A DNA stretch of 14,528 nt, taken from NCBI GenBank assembly GCA_019412865.1, contig DXOJ01000749.1:1-14528 (forward strand), in the 5' to 3' direction. Below, piece by piece: positions 1 to 6,502 of the stretch. The notes beneath the pieces are model-generated. The model did no database searches, was not told the origin of the DNA, and worked only from the letters and a program-made list of their open reading frames with translations. The stretch comes from Bacteroides sp. GTDB taxonomy: Bacteria > Bacteroidota > Bacteroidia > Bacteroidales > Bacteroidaceae. The position numbers and the translations under genes were made by a program. The stretch's first letter is position 1; each line of letters starts with the position of its first letter.

Positions 1-1
1 G

Positions 2-307
2 GATTTGCTTTTGCATGCTTATCCCGATAAAATCATAAATATACATCCTGCTCTTCTGCCGAAGTACGGAGGCAAAGGAATGTATGGTGACCGGGTACAT
101 GAAGCAGTAGTAGCTGCCGGTGAAAAAGAAAGCGGCATCACTATACATTATATAAATGAGCATTACGACGAAGGAAATACGATTTTTCAAGCTACTTGCC
201 CTGTTCTCCCGACCGATTCTCCGGACGATGTAGCCAAGAAAGTGCATGCTTTGGAATATGAACACTTCCCGAAAATCATAAATCAAGTATTAAGTAATAA
301 GTATTAA
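2..307 (+). CDS. purN: Phosphoribosylglycinamide formyltransferase (GART 1), C-terminal part, cut by the window start
   Basis: This is the C-terminal half (about 100 residues) of PurN, the cytosolic enzyme that transfers a formyl group from 10-formyl-tetrahydrofolate to GAR in purine synthesis. The reading frame is open to the window edge, so the true start lies upstream; the TTG at position 5 is internal. Visible family hallmarks are NIHPALLPK, whose Asn and His correspond to catalytic N106 and H108 of the E. coli enzyme. The Asp in HYDEGNTIFQA corresponds to D144. The protein ends LSNKY shortly after the usual family C-terminus. It converges on pdxB with 74 bp between the stop codons. The identification is firm; only the missing N-terminus is unknown. 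Confidence 0.95.
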   Translation, partial: DLLLHAYPDKIINIHPALLPKYGGKGMYGDRVHEAVVAAGEKESGITIHYINEHYDEGNTIFQATCPVLPTDSPDDVAKKVHALEYEHFPKIINQVLSNKY

Positions 308-391
308 GTATTACGTCGTGTGAATAATCGTTTGACAGAACTTTATTGACGTTTTCGGCCACTATGGTTATTACCTGATACTTAATACTTA
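285..391. repeat. Inverted repeat covering both convergent stop codons (purN/pdxB), with a tandem copy on the purN side
   Basis: The 13-mer AAGTATTAAGTAT at 299-311 is perfectly complementary in reverse to 378-390; the 298/391 pair extends this to 14 bp. A second near-identical copy, AAGTATTAAGTAAT at 285-298, lies directly before it, giving a 14-bp tandem repeat with one difference. Because of the symmetry both genes end with the same codons (AAG TAT TAA, Lys-Tyr-stop) on opposite strands. The roughly 66-nt spacer and lack of a G+C-rich stem or adjacent T-run make it a poor classical terminator. It could still act as a bidirectional 3'-end structure, or be an AT-rich repeat relic. Confidence 0.7.
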
Positions 392-1422
392 ATAATGTAT
401 GCTTTCTCTTCCCGCCGCAAAGGATAATCTCCGCGTAGGGTTTCGAATAGCTCCGGTTGATTTTTTAGCCGGTTGCTGTCTTCGGTTGGATTATACATTT
501 GGAGGACTGCTTCTTCGTGGTTTTTTGCATGAATAATGGGGGAGACAGGTGCGGGTGCGTTAATTTCATAATTCCCTTTTATTTGGAAGAACTTGCAGAT
601 GGCATCCAATGACATACGTGTGGCGTTTGCTTTTCCATCTGCAGAGTAGCCTGCAATATGAGGAGTTCCGATAAATGCCTTTTCCAGTAGATCACGGTTG
701 ATTTCCGGTTCATGCTCCCATACGTCGATGATGGTATCCGAAATCATCCGGCTGTTCAAAGCTTTTAAAAGAGCATCAGTCTGGATGACTTCTCCTCGTG
801 AGGTATTGATGATAACAGGCTTCCGTTTGAGTGACTGAAAGAAAACGTCATCCGCCAAGTGGAACGTTTTATACTTTCCTTCTTTATATAAAGGTACGTG
901 AAAAGTGATGATGTCACACTCTTCCGTTATTTTCTCCAGTGAAGAGAACCGTTCTGCACCTTCTTTTTCTTCCCGTGGCAAATCATTCAATAAAACACGC
1001 ATGCCAAAATCCTGGGCAACTTTAGCTACCTTACTCCCGACATTTCCTACTCCTATGATTCCAATTGTCAGTTCATTCAGCCTTTTATTCCTGACGGACT
1101 TCCATACAAGAAGCGATGATTGTATATATTGGGCGACAGAAGCGGAGTTACATCCCGGTGCATTCGTCCATTCAATACCGGCCTGTTTGCAATACTCCGT
1201 ATCAATATGGTCGAAGCCTATGGTTGCGGTCGCTATGAATCTCACTCGACTACCTTCCAATAAATCCCGGTTGCAATGTGTGCGGGTACGGACAATAAGA
1301 GCGTCCGCATCTCGTACGAGTTCCGGGGTGAAATCCTTTCCCGGTGCATAAATCACCTCGTCGGCTATTCTCTGAACCGCCTCTTTTATATAAGGTATTT
1401 TATTGTCGATAATAATTTTCAT
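382..1422 (-). CDS. pdxB: Erythronate-4-phosphate dehydrogenase
   Basis: PdxB oxidises 4-phosphoerythronate in the DXP-dependent branch of pyridoxal 5'-phosphate synthesis. The 346-residue product has the D-2-hydroxyacid dehydrogenase layout. An N-terminal segment MKIIIDNKIPY is followed by the NAD-binding GVGNVG at about 124-129. The catalytic Arg is in NTSRGE (R209), the Glu in VWEHEPE (E238) and the His in TPHIAGY (H255). The roughly 60 residues after the catalytic domain fit the PdxB-specific C-terminal dimerisation extension. I chose the ATG at 1422, which gives the family-typical start. A GTG eight codons upstream (1446) is in frame, but it overlaps a -7 promoter box and so probably precedes the transcript start. 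The gene is divergent from the DUF4254 gene and marks the housekeeping border of the glycan locus. Confidence 0.95.
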   Translation of the reverse strand: MKIIIDNKIPYIKEAVQRIADEVIYAPGKDFTPELVRDADALIVRTRTHCNRDLLEGSRVRFIATATIGFDHIDTEYCKQAGIEWTNAPGCNSASVAQYIQSSLLVWKSVRNKRLNELTIGIIGVGNVGSKVAKVAQDFGMRVLLNDLPREEKEGAERFSSLEKITEECDIITFHVPLYKEGKYKTFHLADDVFFQSLKRKPVIINTSRGEVIQTDALLKALNSRMISDTIIDVWEHEPEINRDLLEKAFIGTPHIAGYSADGKANATRMSLDAICKFFQIKGNYEINAPAPVSPIIHAKNHEEAVLQMYNPTEDSNRLKNQPELFETLRGDYPLRREEKAYIIKY

Positions 1423-1445
1423 ATACAATTCATCTTTTGTACCCA

Positions 1446-1453
1446 CAAAGGTA
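1446..1453 (-). promoter_or_regulatory. Putative Bacteroides -7 box for pdxB
   Basis: On the minus strand this reads TACCTTTG, an exact match to TAnnTTTG, 23 bp upstream of the chosen pdxB ATG. No clear TTG is seen at the expected -33 distance, so the call rests on the -7 box and its position. Confidence 0.5.
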
Positions 1454-1476
1454 ACAAATAAAAAAGTAAGAAACGG

Positions 1477-1507
1477 TTGCTTGTCTGAAAAATATTACAT
1501 AGATTTG
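1477..1507 (+). promoter_or_regulatory. Putative promoter of the DUF4254-GT9-GT4 unit
   Basis: A TTG at 1477-1479 is followed after 20 bp by TAGATTTG at 1500-1507, matching the Bacteroides -33/-7 pattern (TTG, 19-21 bp, TAnnTTTG). It lies 32 bp upstream of the ATG at 1540 and is divergent from the pdxB promoter in a 117-bp intergenic region. Confidence 0.6.
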
Positions 1508-1539
1508 CCCTATTATATATCTATTAGCTAGTTAAGATT

Positions 1540-2145
1540 ATGACATTTAGTAACCTTTGCAACGAGATTTTCTGGAAATCGACAACCGATTACCATGTGA
1601 CGGATAGTGTGGATGCTCCGATGAACAATCCTTACGAGTTGAAAACTATTGAGTATTATTTATATCTAAAGAACTGGATTGATGCCGTGCAATGGCATTT
1701 TGAGGATATTATCCGTGACCCGCAGATTGATCCGGTAGAAGCATTGGCCTTGAAAAGAAGAATTGATAAATCAAATCAGGACCGTACGGATCTGGTGGAA
1801 TTAATTGATAGCTACTTTTTAGACAAATACAAAGAGGTAAAACCTCTCTCTGACGCAACGATCAATACGGAGAGCCCTGCATGGGCAATTGACCGCTTGT
1901 CAATTCTTGCATTGAAAATTTACCACATGCAGCAGGAGGTGGAACGTACGGACACAACTGAGGAACACCGTGCTCAATGCCAGACTAAGTTGAATATCCT
2001 GCTGGAACAACGCAAAGACCTTTCTACGGCTATTGAACAGCTGTTGGCTGATATCGAAGCCGGAAGAAAATATATGAAAGTATATAAACAGATGAAGATG
2101 TATAATGACCCGGCATTAAATCCGGTGCTTTATGCGAAAAAATAA
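1540..2145 (+). CDS. DUF4254 family protein, glycan-locus associated, function unknown
   Basis: This is a 201-residue, charged, apparently all-helical soluble protein with no signal peptide or membrane segment. I recognise it as DUF4254 by the segments KRRIDKSNQDRTDLVELID (about 72-90) and ESPAWAIDRLSILALKIYHM (about 111-130), followed by a Gln/Glu-rich helical stretch (about 130-178). No catalytic motif is known to me for this family. The stop is 3 bp from the start of a GT9 glycosyltransferase, so the two are almost certainly co-translated, and from memory this pairing recurs in Bacteroidetes. I infer a helper or regulatory role in LPS glycan assembly, but the sequence alone does not show one. 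Confidence 0.85.
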   Translation: MTFSNLCNEIFWKSTTDYHVTDSVDAPMNNPYELKTIEYYLYLKNWIDAVQWHFEDIIRDPQIDPVEALALKRRIDKSNQDRTDLVELIDSYFLDKYKEVKPLSDATINTESPAWAIDRLSILALKIYHMQQEVERTDTTEEHRAQCQTKLNILLEQRKDLSTAIEQLLADIEAGRKYMKVYKQMKMYNDPALNPVLYAKK

Positions 2146-2148
2146 CGA

Positions 2149-3180
2149 ATGGCGCGTATTCTCATTATTCGTTTTTCAGCTCTTGGCGATGTAGCCATGA
2201 CAATCCCGGTAATACATTCGCTGGCTGTGCAATACCCGCAGCACGAAATAACAGTGTTAAGTCGTGCTGTATGGCAGCCACTCTTTCAGGGGTTGCCTGC
2301 TAATGTGGGTTTTGTCGGAGCTGATTTAACAGGCAAACACAAGGGGCTTTGGGGCTTGAATAGCCTTTATTCGGAATTAAAAGCGATGCATTTTGATTAC
2401 ATTGCTGATTTTCATCATGTACTTCGTTCTAAGTATTTATGTTTGCGATTCCGTCTTGCCAATAAACCGGTAGCTTCCATTTGTAAAGGAAGGGCAGGCA
2501 AAAAGAAGCTGGTTCGCCGTCATGATAAGGTGATGGAGAATCAGAAGAGTTCTTTTCGTCGTTATGCCGATGTACTTGAGAAGCTAGGTTTACCGGTACT
2601 ATTAAATTTCTCTTCTATTTATGGCGAAGGAAAAGGAAACTTTGCGGAAATAGAACCAGTCACAGGACCTAAAGAAGATCAAAAGTGGATTGGTATAGCT
2701 CCTTTTGCCAAACATGCAGGTAAGATTTATCCGTTAGAACTGCAGGAACAAGTTATAGCACATTTTGCTGCCAATCCCAAAGTAAAGGTTTTCCTCTTTG
2801 GAGGCGGTAAAAGCGAGCAGGACGTATTTGATGCATGGATTGCTAAATATCCTTCTGTTGTTTCAATGATCGGTAAACTGAATATGCGTACCGAACTGAA
2901 TCTGATGAGCCATCTGGACGTGATGCTTTCAATGGATTCTGCCAATATGCATTTGGCATCTTTGGTCAATATTCCGGTTGTCTCTATTTGGGGAGCAACC
3001 CATCCCTACGCTGGTTTTATGGGCTGGAGACAATTGCCGGTCAATACCGTGCAACTCGATTTGTCATGCCGTCCCTGTTCTGTATATGGACAGAAGCCTT
3101 GCTGGCGAGGTGATTATGCCTGTTTGAGGGATATAAAGCCGGAGCAGGTCATTGCGAAAATAGAAGGGATTGTAGATTAA
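2149..3180 (+). CDS. Glycosyltransferase family 9 (heptosyltransferase-like)
   Basis: This 343-residue cytosolic GT-B enzyme resembles ADP-heptose:LPS heptosyltransferases and probably adds a core sugar to a lipid A-linked acceptor. The N-terminus ILIIRFSALGDVAMTIP carries the family GD (D14, equivalent to the catalytic Asp of WaaC). GIAPFAKHAGKIYP (about 182-195) is the donor-phosphate loop, and SMDSANMHLASL (about 261-272) is the GT9 sugar-nucleotide signature. Near the C-terminus four Cys (307, 310, 318, 325) form a C-x2-C-x7-C-x6-C cluster, as seen in many GT9 members. The donor sugar cannot be read from sequence, and 'heptosyltransferase' is a family name only. It follows the DUF4254 gene by 3 bp and precedes a GT4 gene by 57 bp with no obvious promoter between. 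Confidence 0.9.
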   Translation: MARILIIRFSALGDVAMTIPVIHSLAVQYPQHEITVLSRAVWQPLFQGLPANVGFVGADLTGKHKGLWGLNSLYSELKAMHFDYIADFHHVLRSKYLCLRFRLANKPVASICKGRAGKKKLVRRHDKVMENQKSSFRRYADVLEKLGLPVLLNFSSIYGEGKGNFAEIEPVTGPKEDQKWIGIAPFAKHAGKIYPLELQEQVIAHFAANPKVKVFLFGGGKSEQDVFDAWIAKYPSVVSMIGKLNMRTELNLMSHLDVMLSMDSANMHLASLVNIPVVSIWGATHPYAGFMGWRQLPVNTVQLDLSCRPCSVYGQKPCWRGDYACLRDIKPEQVIAKIEGIVD

Positions 3181-3237
3181 TCCTTGCTAAAGTTCAAATT
3201 AGCAGTTTATTGAGCTGAAAGAGCATAGAATCAAATA

Positions 3238-4314
3238 ATGATGAAAGAGATACAACGAAAGAAAAAGGTACTGATAGATCTTACGAATTATGGTAGTCTC
3301 ACAGCCGGTTTCGGGCAGATTGCGGCCAACTATGCAACTGCCTTTTCGTCTATGCCGGTAGATGATCTTCATTTTGTATATTTATTGCGGCAGAAATATA
3401 TGCAGGAATTTGGCCCGAATGTGACCTCTGTTCCGGTACGTCGTATCAATAAGTTTCTTCCTTTTACCCTTCCCAAAGTAGACGTATGGCATGCAGTGAA
3501 TCAACAGCGCAAGTTGTTGCGTATTGCCGGTGGTACAAAGTTTATCTTTACTATACACGACTTTAATTTCTTAACAGAGAAAAAGCCCTGGAAGGCGAAA
3601 ATGTATCTTCGCCGGATGCAGAATAAGGTCAATAAGGCAGCGGTCGTGACTACGATCTCTCATTATGTGGCAGATGTCATTCGGCAGCATGTAGATTTGA
3701 AAGGGAAGGAGATCCGGGTCATCTATAATGGAGTGGAGAGAATCGATACATTAGAAGGAACAAAGCCGTCGTTTGCTACAGGGCGTCCTTTCTTTTTTAC
3801 AATTGGGCAAATCCGTAGAAAAAAGAACTTCCATCTCTTGGTTGACGTAATGCGTCATTTCCCGGAATATGATCTATATATTTGTGGAGATGCTCATTTT
3901 GCTTATGCTGAAGAAGTGCGCAATCTGATTCGTGAGAATCAGCTCACTAATGTCTTTTTGACGGATGTTATCTCTCAAAGTGAGAAGATCTGGTTATATC
4001 GGAACTGTGAGGCATTCCTGTTTCCTAGTGAAGGAGAAGGCTTTGGATTGCCGGTGGTGGAAGCTATGCAATTTGGGAAGGCTGTATTTGCCGCTAATCG
4101 CACTAGTTTACCGGAAGTTTGTAATGGACACGCTATCATGTGGGAGCATTTGGATACAGAATCTATGGTGCAAAGTATCCGGGAGCATCTACCTGATTTT
4201 TATAAAGACAAGGAGCGCTTGGAAAAAATCAAGGAACATGCCGCTTCATTCAGTTACGAGAAGCATATACAAGCCTACCTTGATTTGTATCGGGAGTTAG
4301 CTCAATTGCCTTAG
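3238..4314 (+). CDS. Glycosyltransferase family 4 (GT-B, group 1)
   Basis: This 358-residue retaining GT-B glycosyltransferase has the glycine-rich acceptor loop AGFGQIAANYA (about 23-33) and IYNGVE (162-167) between the two domains. The second domain starts with FFTIGQIRRKKNFHLL (about 186-201). The EX7E nucleotide-sugar motif lies in EGEGFGLPVVEAM (E267 and E275). Two adjacent ATGs (3238 and 3241) are possible starts and the difference is trivial. It is probably the last gene of the plus-strand unit begun by DUF4254. Its final 18 bp overlap the 3' end of the convergent GT9 gene, leaving no room for a separate terminator. Donor and acceptor are unknown; a core or LOS sugar is inferred from the neighbours. 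Confidence 0.88.
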   Translation: MMKEIQRKKKVLIDLTNYGSLTAGFGQIAANYATAFSSMPVDDLHFVYLLRQKYMQEFGPNVTSVPVRRINKFLPFTLPKVDVWHAVNQQRKLLRIAGGTKFIFTIHDFNFLTEKKPWKAKMYLRRMQNKVNKAAVVTTISHYVADVIRQHVDLKGKEIRVIYNGVERIDTLEGTKPSFATGRPFFFTIGQIRRKKNFHLLVDVMRHFPEYDLYICGDAHFAYAEEVRNLIRENQLTNVFLTDVISQSEKIWLYRNCEAFLFPSEGEGFGLPVVEAMQFGKAVFAANRTSLPEVCNGHAIMWEHLDTESMVQSIREHLPDFYKDKERLEKIKEHAASFSYEKHIQAYLDLYRELAQLP

Positions 4315-5355
4315 TATTGAAGTCAATTGTCCGTATACCTTTTCAGGAGTAATTAATGCAAAACGCTCTTCATAGGTTAATGTCGCTTGTTGTTCCGGCG
4401 AAAGAAGGTCGTCAGGACTGATTCCTTCGGCAAGTACGGAATTGGCGGGTAACCACATTGATTTTGATGCACTTGGTGAATAAATGGCAAATGAAGGAAC
4501 TCCAAGAGCCTGGGCGATGTGTCTGGCTCCTCCTTCGTTCCCGAAGTAGAATGAACAGTTGGCGCAAAGTGCTGCCAGCTGTCGCAATGAAGAAGCTTGT
4601 ATATCGATCTTGATACGTTCCGGGCATCCTAATTTCTTGTAGATATTTCTGGCGTCTTCTTCTTCGTACCCCGGTGCGTAGTTGAAGATCATTTGTATGT
4701 CCTTGTGCTCCTCCAAAATTCTTTTCAGTGTGGCTATCATGAACTCCGTATTCCATTTCTTATGGATGAGTTTGGTTGTGACTCCTATTAGTAACACAGG
4801 GTGTGCAAAATTAATCCCTTCCTTTTCCATATAATATCGGAAATCTTCTTTCTCCCGGTCAGTCAGATATAACTTGAATTCTTTTGTGTATTGAATAGGT
4901 CTGATCTTTTCTAATGGTGCTGTAAGCAACAGGTTACGTTGTACCATATCAGTTGTCAGATCCTTGCTGTAAGTATCTGTCCGGTAGTTCAGTAGAAAAC
5001 GTGTATATCCTTTGATTCGCCCTATCCGGAAAGGAGTTCTTAATGAAAAAAGAGAGAAAAAAAGAGTCCGTATGGTAGAGCGCATGTCGATGATTACGTC
5101 GTATTTATTTTGGTGCATTACCTGCCATACTTTTTTTATATATGCAGTGAACGGCTTATTCTCATTCTTGTCAAATGTAATGACTTTGTCTATGTCCGGA
5201 TGCCCCTCATAGAGTGGAGCAATATTTTTATTAAGCACGAAGTGTATCTCTGCGTCGGGAAAACTTTTTTTCAGCGTACTGCACAATGCAACAGCCAGAA
5301 TTGAGTCCCCTATTTGTCTAAATCGAATAATCAGAATTCTTTTGATTGGTTTCAT
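4297..5355 (-). CDS. Glycosyltransferase family 9 (second, divergent heptosyltransferase-like copy)
   Basis: This is a 352-residue GT-B enzyme of the GT9 family. It opens with RILIIRFRQIGDSILAVAL, whose GD (D17) is the family catalytic-Asp position. It then has IRIKGYTRF-like basic acceptor-side residues (about 111-120), GVTTKLIHKKW (about 191-201) at the donor-phosphate loop, and FGNEGGARHIAQALGVPSFA (271-290). In that last segment the usual D-S-G/A is replaced by N-E-G. It lacks the Cys cluster seen in the other GT9 at 2149-3180, so the two are paralogues with different specificity rather than recent duplicates. It is transcribed alone on the minus strand, divergent from the LPS kinase gene. 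An LPS core role is inferred from family and context. Confidence 0.88.
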   Translation of the reverse strand: MKPIKRILIIRFRQIGDSILAVALCSTLKKSFPDAEIHFVLNKNIAPLYEGHPDIDKVITFDKNENKPFTAYIKKVWQVMHQNKYDVIIDMRSTIRTLFFSLFSLRTPFRIGRIKGYTRFLLNYRTDTYSKDLTTDMVQRNLLLTAPLEKIRPIQYTKEFKLYLTDREKEDFRYYMEKEGINFAHPVLLIGVTTKLIHKKWNTEFMIATLKRILEEHKDIQMIFNYAPGYEEEDARNIYKKLGCPERIKIDIQASSLRQLAALCANCSFYFGNEGGARHIAQALGVPSFAIYSPSASKSMWLPANSVLAEGISPDDLLSPEQQATLTYEERFALITPEKVYGQLTSILRQLS

Positions 5356-5384
5356 GCTTAAACTTCTTTATGCTTTTTACCGTG

Positions 5385-5392
5385 CAAACATA
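5385..5392 (-). promoter_or_regulatory. Putative Bacteroides -7 box for the minus-strand GT9 gene
   Basis: The minus strand reads TATGTTTG here, an exact TAnnTTTG match 29 bp upstream of the GT9 ATG (5355). The -33 region is A/T-rich with no clear TTG. Confidence 0.5.
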
Positions 5393-5452
5393 ACTAAAAA
5401 AAAGCATTTATGTCTAAATATAAATGAAAAGAAAAAAGAAAAAACGATTAAA

Positions 5453-5467
5453 GTCACCGTGACGGTG
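5453..5467. promoter_or_regulatory. G+C-rich overlapping palindromes, possible operator, in a divergent promoter region
   Basis: Two overlapping odd-centred palindromes are present: GTCAC-C-GTGAC (5453-5463) and CACCGT-G-ACGGTG (5455-5467). With flanking AAG and CTT they make an almost symmetrical element of about 20 bp, in an otherwise very A-rich 231-bp intergenic region. It sits between the -7 boxes of the GT9 gene (minus) and the LPS kinase gene (plus), about 60-75 bp from each. This is what a shared operator would look like, but it could also be a dispersed intergenic repeat; no binding protein can be named. Confidence 0.45.
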
Positions 5468-5541
5468 CTTATATGTGGAGAGAGTTAGCCAATCTTTGTG
5501 AGAAAAGAGAAAAATATAGTCGGAATATGGCCTAATTTCTT

Positions 5542-5549
5542 TATCTTTG
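5542..5549 (+). promoter_or_regulatory. Putative Bacteroides -7 box for the LPS kinase gene
   Basis: TATCTTTG matches TAnnTTTG exactly, 37 bp upstream of the ATG at 5587. The -33 position has no good TTG. Downstream, AGGAG at 5576-5580 is a clear Shine-Dalgarno sequence 6 bp before the ATG; such strong sites are uncommon in Bacteroides, and it supports the start chosen. Confidence 0.55.
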
Positions 5550-5586
5550 CTCAATCTTTGTAATTAGGATTATATAGGAGAGTGTA

Positions 5587-6498
5587 ATGAGAGTGATTGT
5601 AAATCCCAAGTACGCACATTTGCAGAAGGAGATAGAAGAAGTTCCGAGGTCCTTCCAGAACGAAGGAGATGTGGTGTACGATGGTCGTAATGTTCTAAAA
5701 CGGATTAGTTTGGGCAGCATTGATGTTGTGGTGAAGAGCTTTAAAAAACCTCACATCATCAATCGTGTTGTATATTCGTTTTTCCGCCAGTCGAAGGCAG
5801 AACGTTCCTATATTTATTCTATGGAGATTCAACAGCATGGCTTTGACACTCCGGAGCCAGTGGCTATGATCGAACAATTTCAAGATGGTCTTCTCTCACA
5901 TAGCTATTACATTTGTTGTTATGATGGCGGCGAAACTGTCCGTTCCCTGATGGATGGAAAAGTGGAGGGGAATGAAGACAAACTTTCAGCTTTTGCGCGC
6001 TACACTGCTGCTTTGCATCAGGCAGGTATCCTTCATTTGGACTATTCTCCCGGTAATATACTGATTCATCAGAATGAAACGAATGAATACAGTTTCTCTC
6101 TGGTCGACGTGAATCGTATGCAGTTGCTATCGGATATTGATTGTGATACGGTATGCCGTAATATGTGCCGTTTGTGTATTTCGCGTGAGGTACTGACTTA
6201 CATCATGACAGAATATGCTTCTTTGCGTGGATGGGACGTCGAATCTACGGTCAGTCTGGCCCTTCGTTACAGCGATCAGTTCTTTACTCATTACATTTAT
6301 CGTCGTGCGGCACGAAAAGAAAAAGAAAAGCATATTGTGTCCCTGATTTTATTCTTCCGTTTATACCGTTCCGTGCGTAAGTTCTTTTCTTGGGAACCGC
6401 ATATCTCACGTTTCTTATTGAAAAAGGAAAAGCATATTTATGATACGTACCTGTGCAAGTATGATTATTGTGAATTGCTTTCTGCTGATTATCAATGA
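5587..6498 (+). CDS. Lipopolysaccharide kinase, Kdo/WaaP-InaA type
   Basis: This 303-residue protein-kinase-like enzyme is predicted to phosphorylate the inner core, most likely Kdo, on the cytosolic side of the inner membrane. Kinase landmarks are the ATP-binding Lys in IDVVVKSF (K50) and a helix-C Glu candidate in KAERSYIY (E72). The catalytic loop is ILHLDYSPGNILI (H150, D152, N157), and LVDVNRM (D174) is the metal-binding DFG counterpart. The HxDxxxxN loop with a following DxN is typical of InaA/KdkA/WaaP kinases. The C-terminal 80 residues are basic and aromatic, which suits membrane-surface binding. It is monocistronic, with its own promoter and Shine-Dalgarno site, and converges on the FkbM gene with a 4-bp gap. 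Phosphorylated Kdo is known in Bacteroides LPS, so a KdkA-like role is likely, though the exact acceptor position is inference. Confidence 0.85.
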   Translation: MRVIVNPKYAHLQKEIEEVPRSFQNEGDVVYDGRNVLKRISLGSIDVVVKSFKKPHIINRVVYSFFRQSKAERSYIYSMEIQQHGFDTPEPVAMIEQFQDGLLSHSYYICCYDGGETVRSLMDGKVEGNEDKLSAFARYTAALHQAGILHLDYSPGNILIHQNETNEYSFSLVDVNRMQLLSDIDCDTVCRNMCRLCISREVLTYIMTEYASLRGWDVESTVSLALRYSDQFFTHYIYRRAARKEKEKHIVSLILFFRLYRSVRKFFSWEPHISRFLLKKEKHIYDTYLCKYDYCELLSADYQ

Positions 6499-6502
6499 TT
6501 GA

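Noticed and set aside
905..1351. 148-codon plus-strand open frame inside pdxB
   Set aside because: It lies wholly antisense to a gene with all pdxB catalytic motifs. Its Ser/Arg-rich translation has no recognisable domain and it has no promoter or ribosome-binding support.
1423..1446. Longer pdxB starting at GTG 1446
   Set aside because: The extension adds MGTKDELY before the family-typical MKIIIDNK start, and the GTG touches a -7 promoter box, so it is probably not transcribed.
3185..3204. TGCTAA...TTAGCA hairpin after the first GT9 gene as a terminator
   Set aside because: The stem is only 6 bp with an 8-nt loop and no T-run. No promoter follows before the GT4 gene, so co-transcription is more likely.
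5473..5535. 20-codon open frame between the divergent GT9 and LPS kinase genes
   Set aside because: It overlaps the area just upstream of the kinase -7 box, has no ribosome-binding site, and its length is expected by chance.
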